A DNA stretch of 41,554 bases from Planctomycetota bacterium (GTDB lineage Bacteria > Planctomycetota > UBA1135): contig JAJFFC010000009.1 of assembly GCA_021776795.1 (NCBI GenBank), positions 1-41,554 of the forward strand, given 5' to 3'. Position numbers and translations under genes: made by a program. This document shows positions 41,415 to 41,554 of this stretch, in pieces; the stretch's first letter is position 1; each line of letters begins with the position of its first letter. Under the pieces are notes generated by a model that worked only from the letters and a program-made list of their open reading frames with translations, was not told the DNA's origin and ran no database searches.

Positions 41415-41554
41415 GAGTTATTGTCAAATGTTGTGTTCCAGAGTTGCAGCTCATGCGGCGTAGCTCCTGATGCCGTCTTTGAATCGCACGCCGTTGATGA
41501 CTTCGGCGAGCAGTTGATGGCCATTCAGTTTGCGCCAGCGCTTCTCTGCGGACA
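41415..41554 (-). mobile_element. 3' end of the same IS256/mutator-like element, inverted copy
   Basis: Exact reverse complement of positions 2-141. The transposase stop is at 41453-41451 on minus. It interrupts the gene at 39978-41414 just as the left copy interrupts the gene at 142-358. The two copies face outward, so they are two different insertions, or the two copies of one repeat collapsed in assembly. Target-site duplications cannot be checked because only one end of each copy is present. Confidence 0.75.

Overview
This 41.5 kb window looks like a complete contig from an uncultured bacterium, most likely a member of the Planctomycetota. That placement is an inference from gene content: a HEAT-repeat plus von Willebrand factor A protein, a large membrane-anchored carboxypeptidase-regulatory-like protein, secreted proteins of no known family, and several thioredoxin-fold proteins with in-frame UGA codons. 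No rRNA or other taxonomic marker is present. Both ends stop inside the same 140 bp of an insertion sequence (IS256/mutator-like transposase 3' end) in inverted orientation, so the contig was probably broken at IS copies. Each IS end interrupts a host gene.

Layout. (1) 142-4871 and the gene up to 5695 form an AT-richer accessory island. Three 61-bp palindromic repeats with the architecture of integron attC sites, all oriented on the minus strand, cut it into gene cassettes. These carry a truncated small membrane protein, a DUF2188 protein with a small partner, an XRE/ImmA pair, a Pycsar antiphage module (cyclase plus membrane effector) next to a putAbiC-type abortive-infection protein, and an unknown 263-aa protein. 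No integron integrase is visible. (2) 5789-8352 carries a cobalamin adenosyltransferase, a peroxiredoxin with UGA at its peroxidatic cysteine, and an LtrA-family membrane protein whose 5' end is out of frame at a C8 tract. (3) 8349-17868 is a denitrification locus: NorR, a canonical sigma-54 promoter with a NorR-type palindrome, then norC-norB-norQ-norD-nirK-nirV-like-sco in one direction. NorC is a diheme fusion and NirK carries a C-terminal cytochrome c domain. (4) 17865-25863 carries purine nucleoside phosphorylase, a DUF4097 lipoprotein, a HEAT/VWA protein, two metal transporters, a small lipoprotein and a nucleoside transporter. (5) 25882-29248 holds two more genes read through UGA: a secreted thioredoxin-like protein with a C-T-U motif and a BCP-type peroxiredoxin. 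(6) 29321-39937 is ordinary chromosome with one gene split by an amber codon and a nitroreductase-pirin operon with a textbook promoter/operator. (7) 39978-41414 is an AT-rich secreted-protein gene cut by the right IS end.

The most notable result is the group of three UGA-interrupted thiol-redox genes. In each, UGA sits exactly where the family has a redox-active cysteine, the reading frame continues with family-typical sequence, and a stem-loop of bacterial SECIS type follows at the right distance. I read them as selenoproteins; one (25882-27246) may be an undescribed family. The second is the cassette array with defence genes. The selenocysteine machinery and the integron integrase would both have to be elsewhere in the genome.
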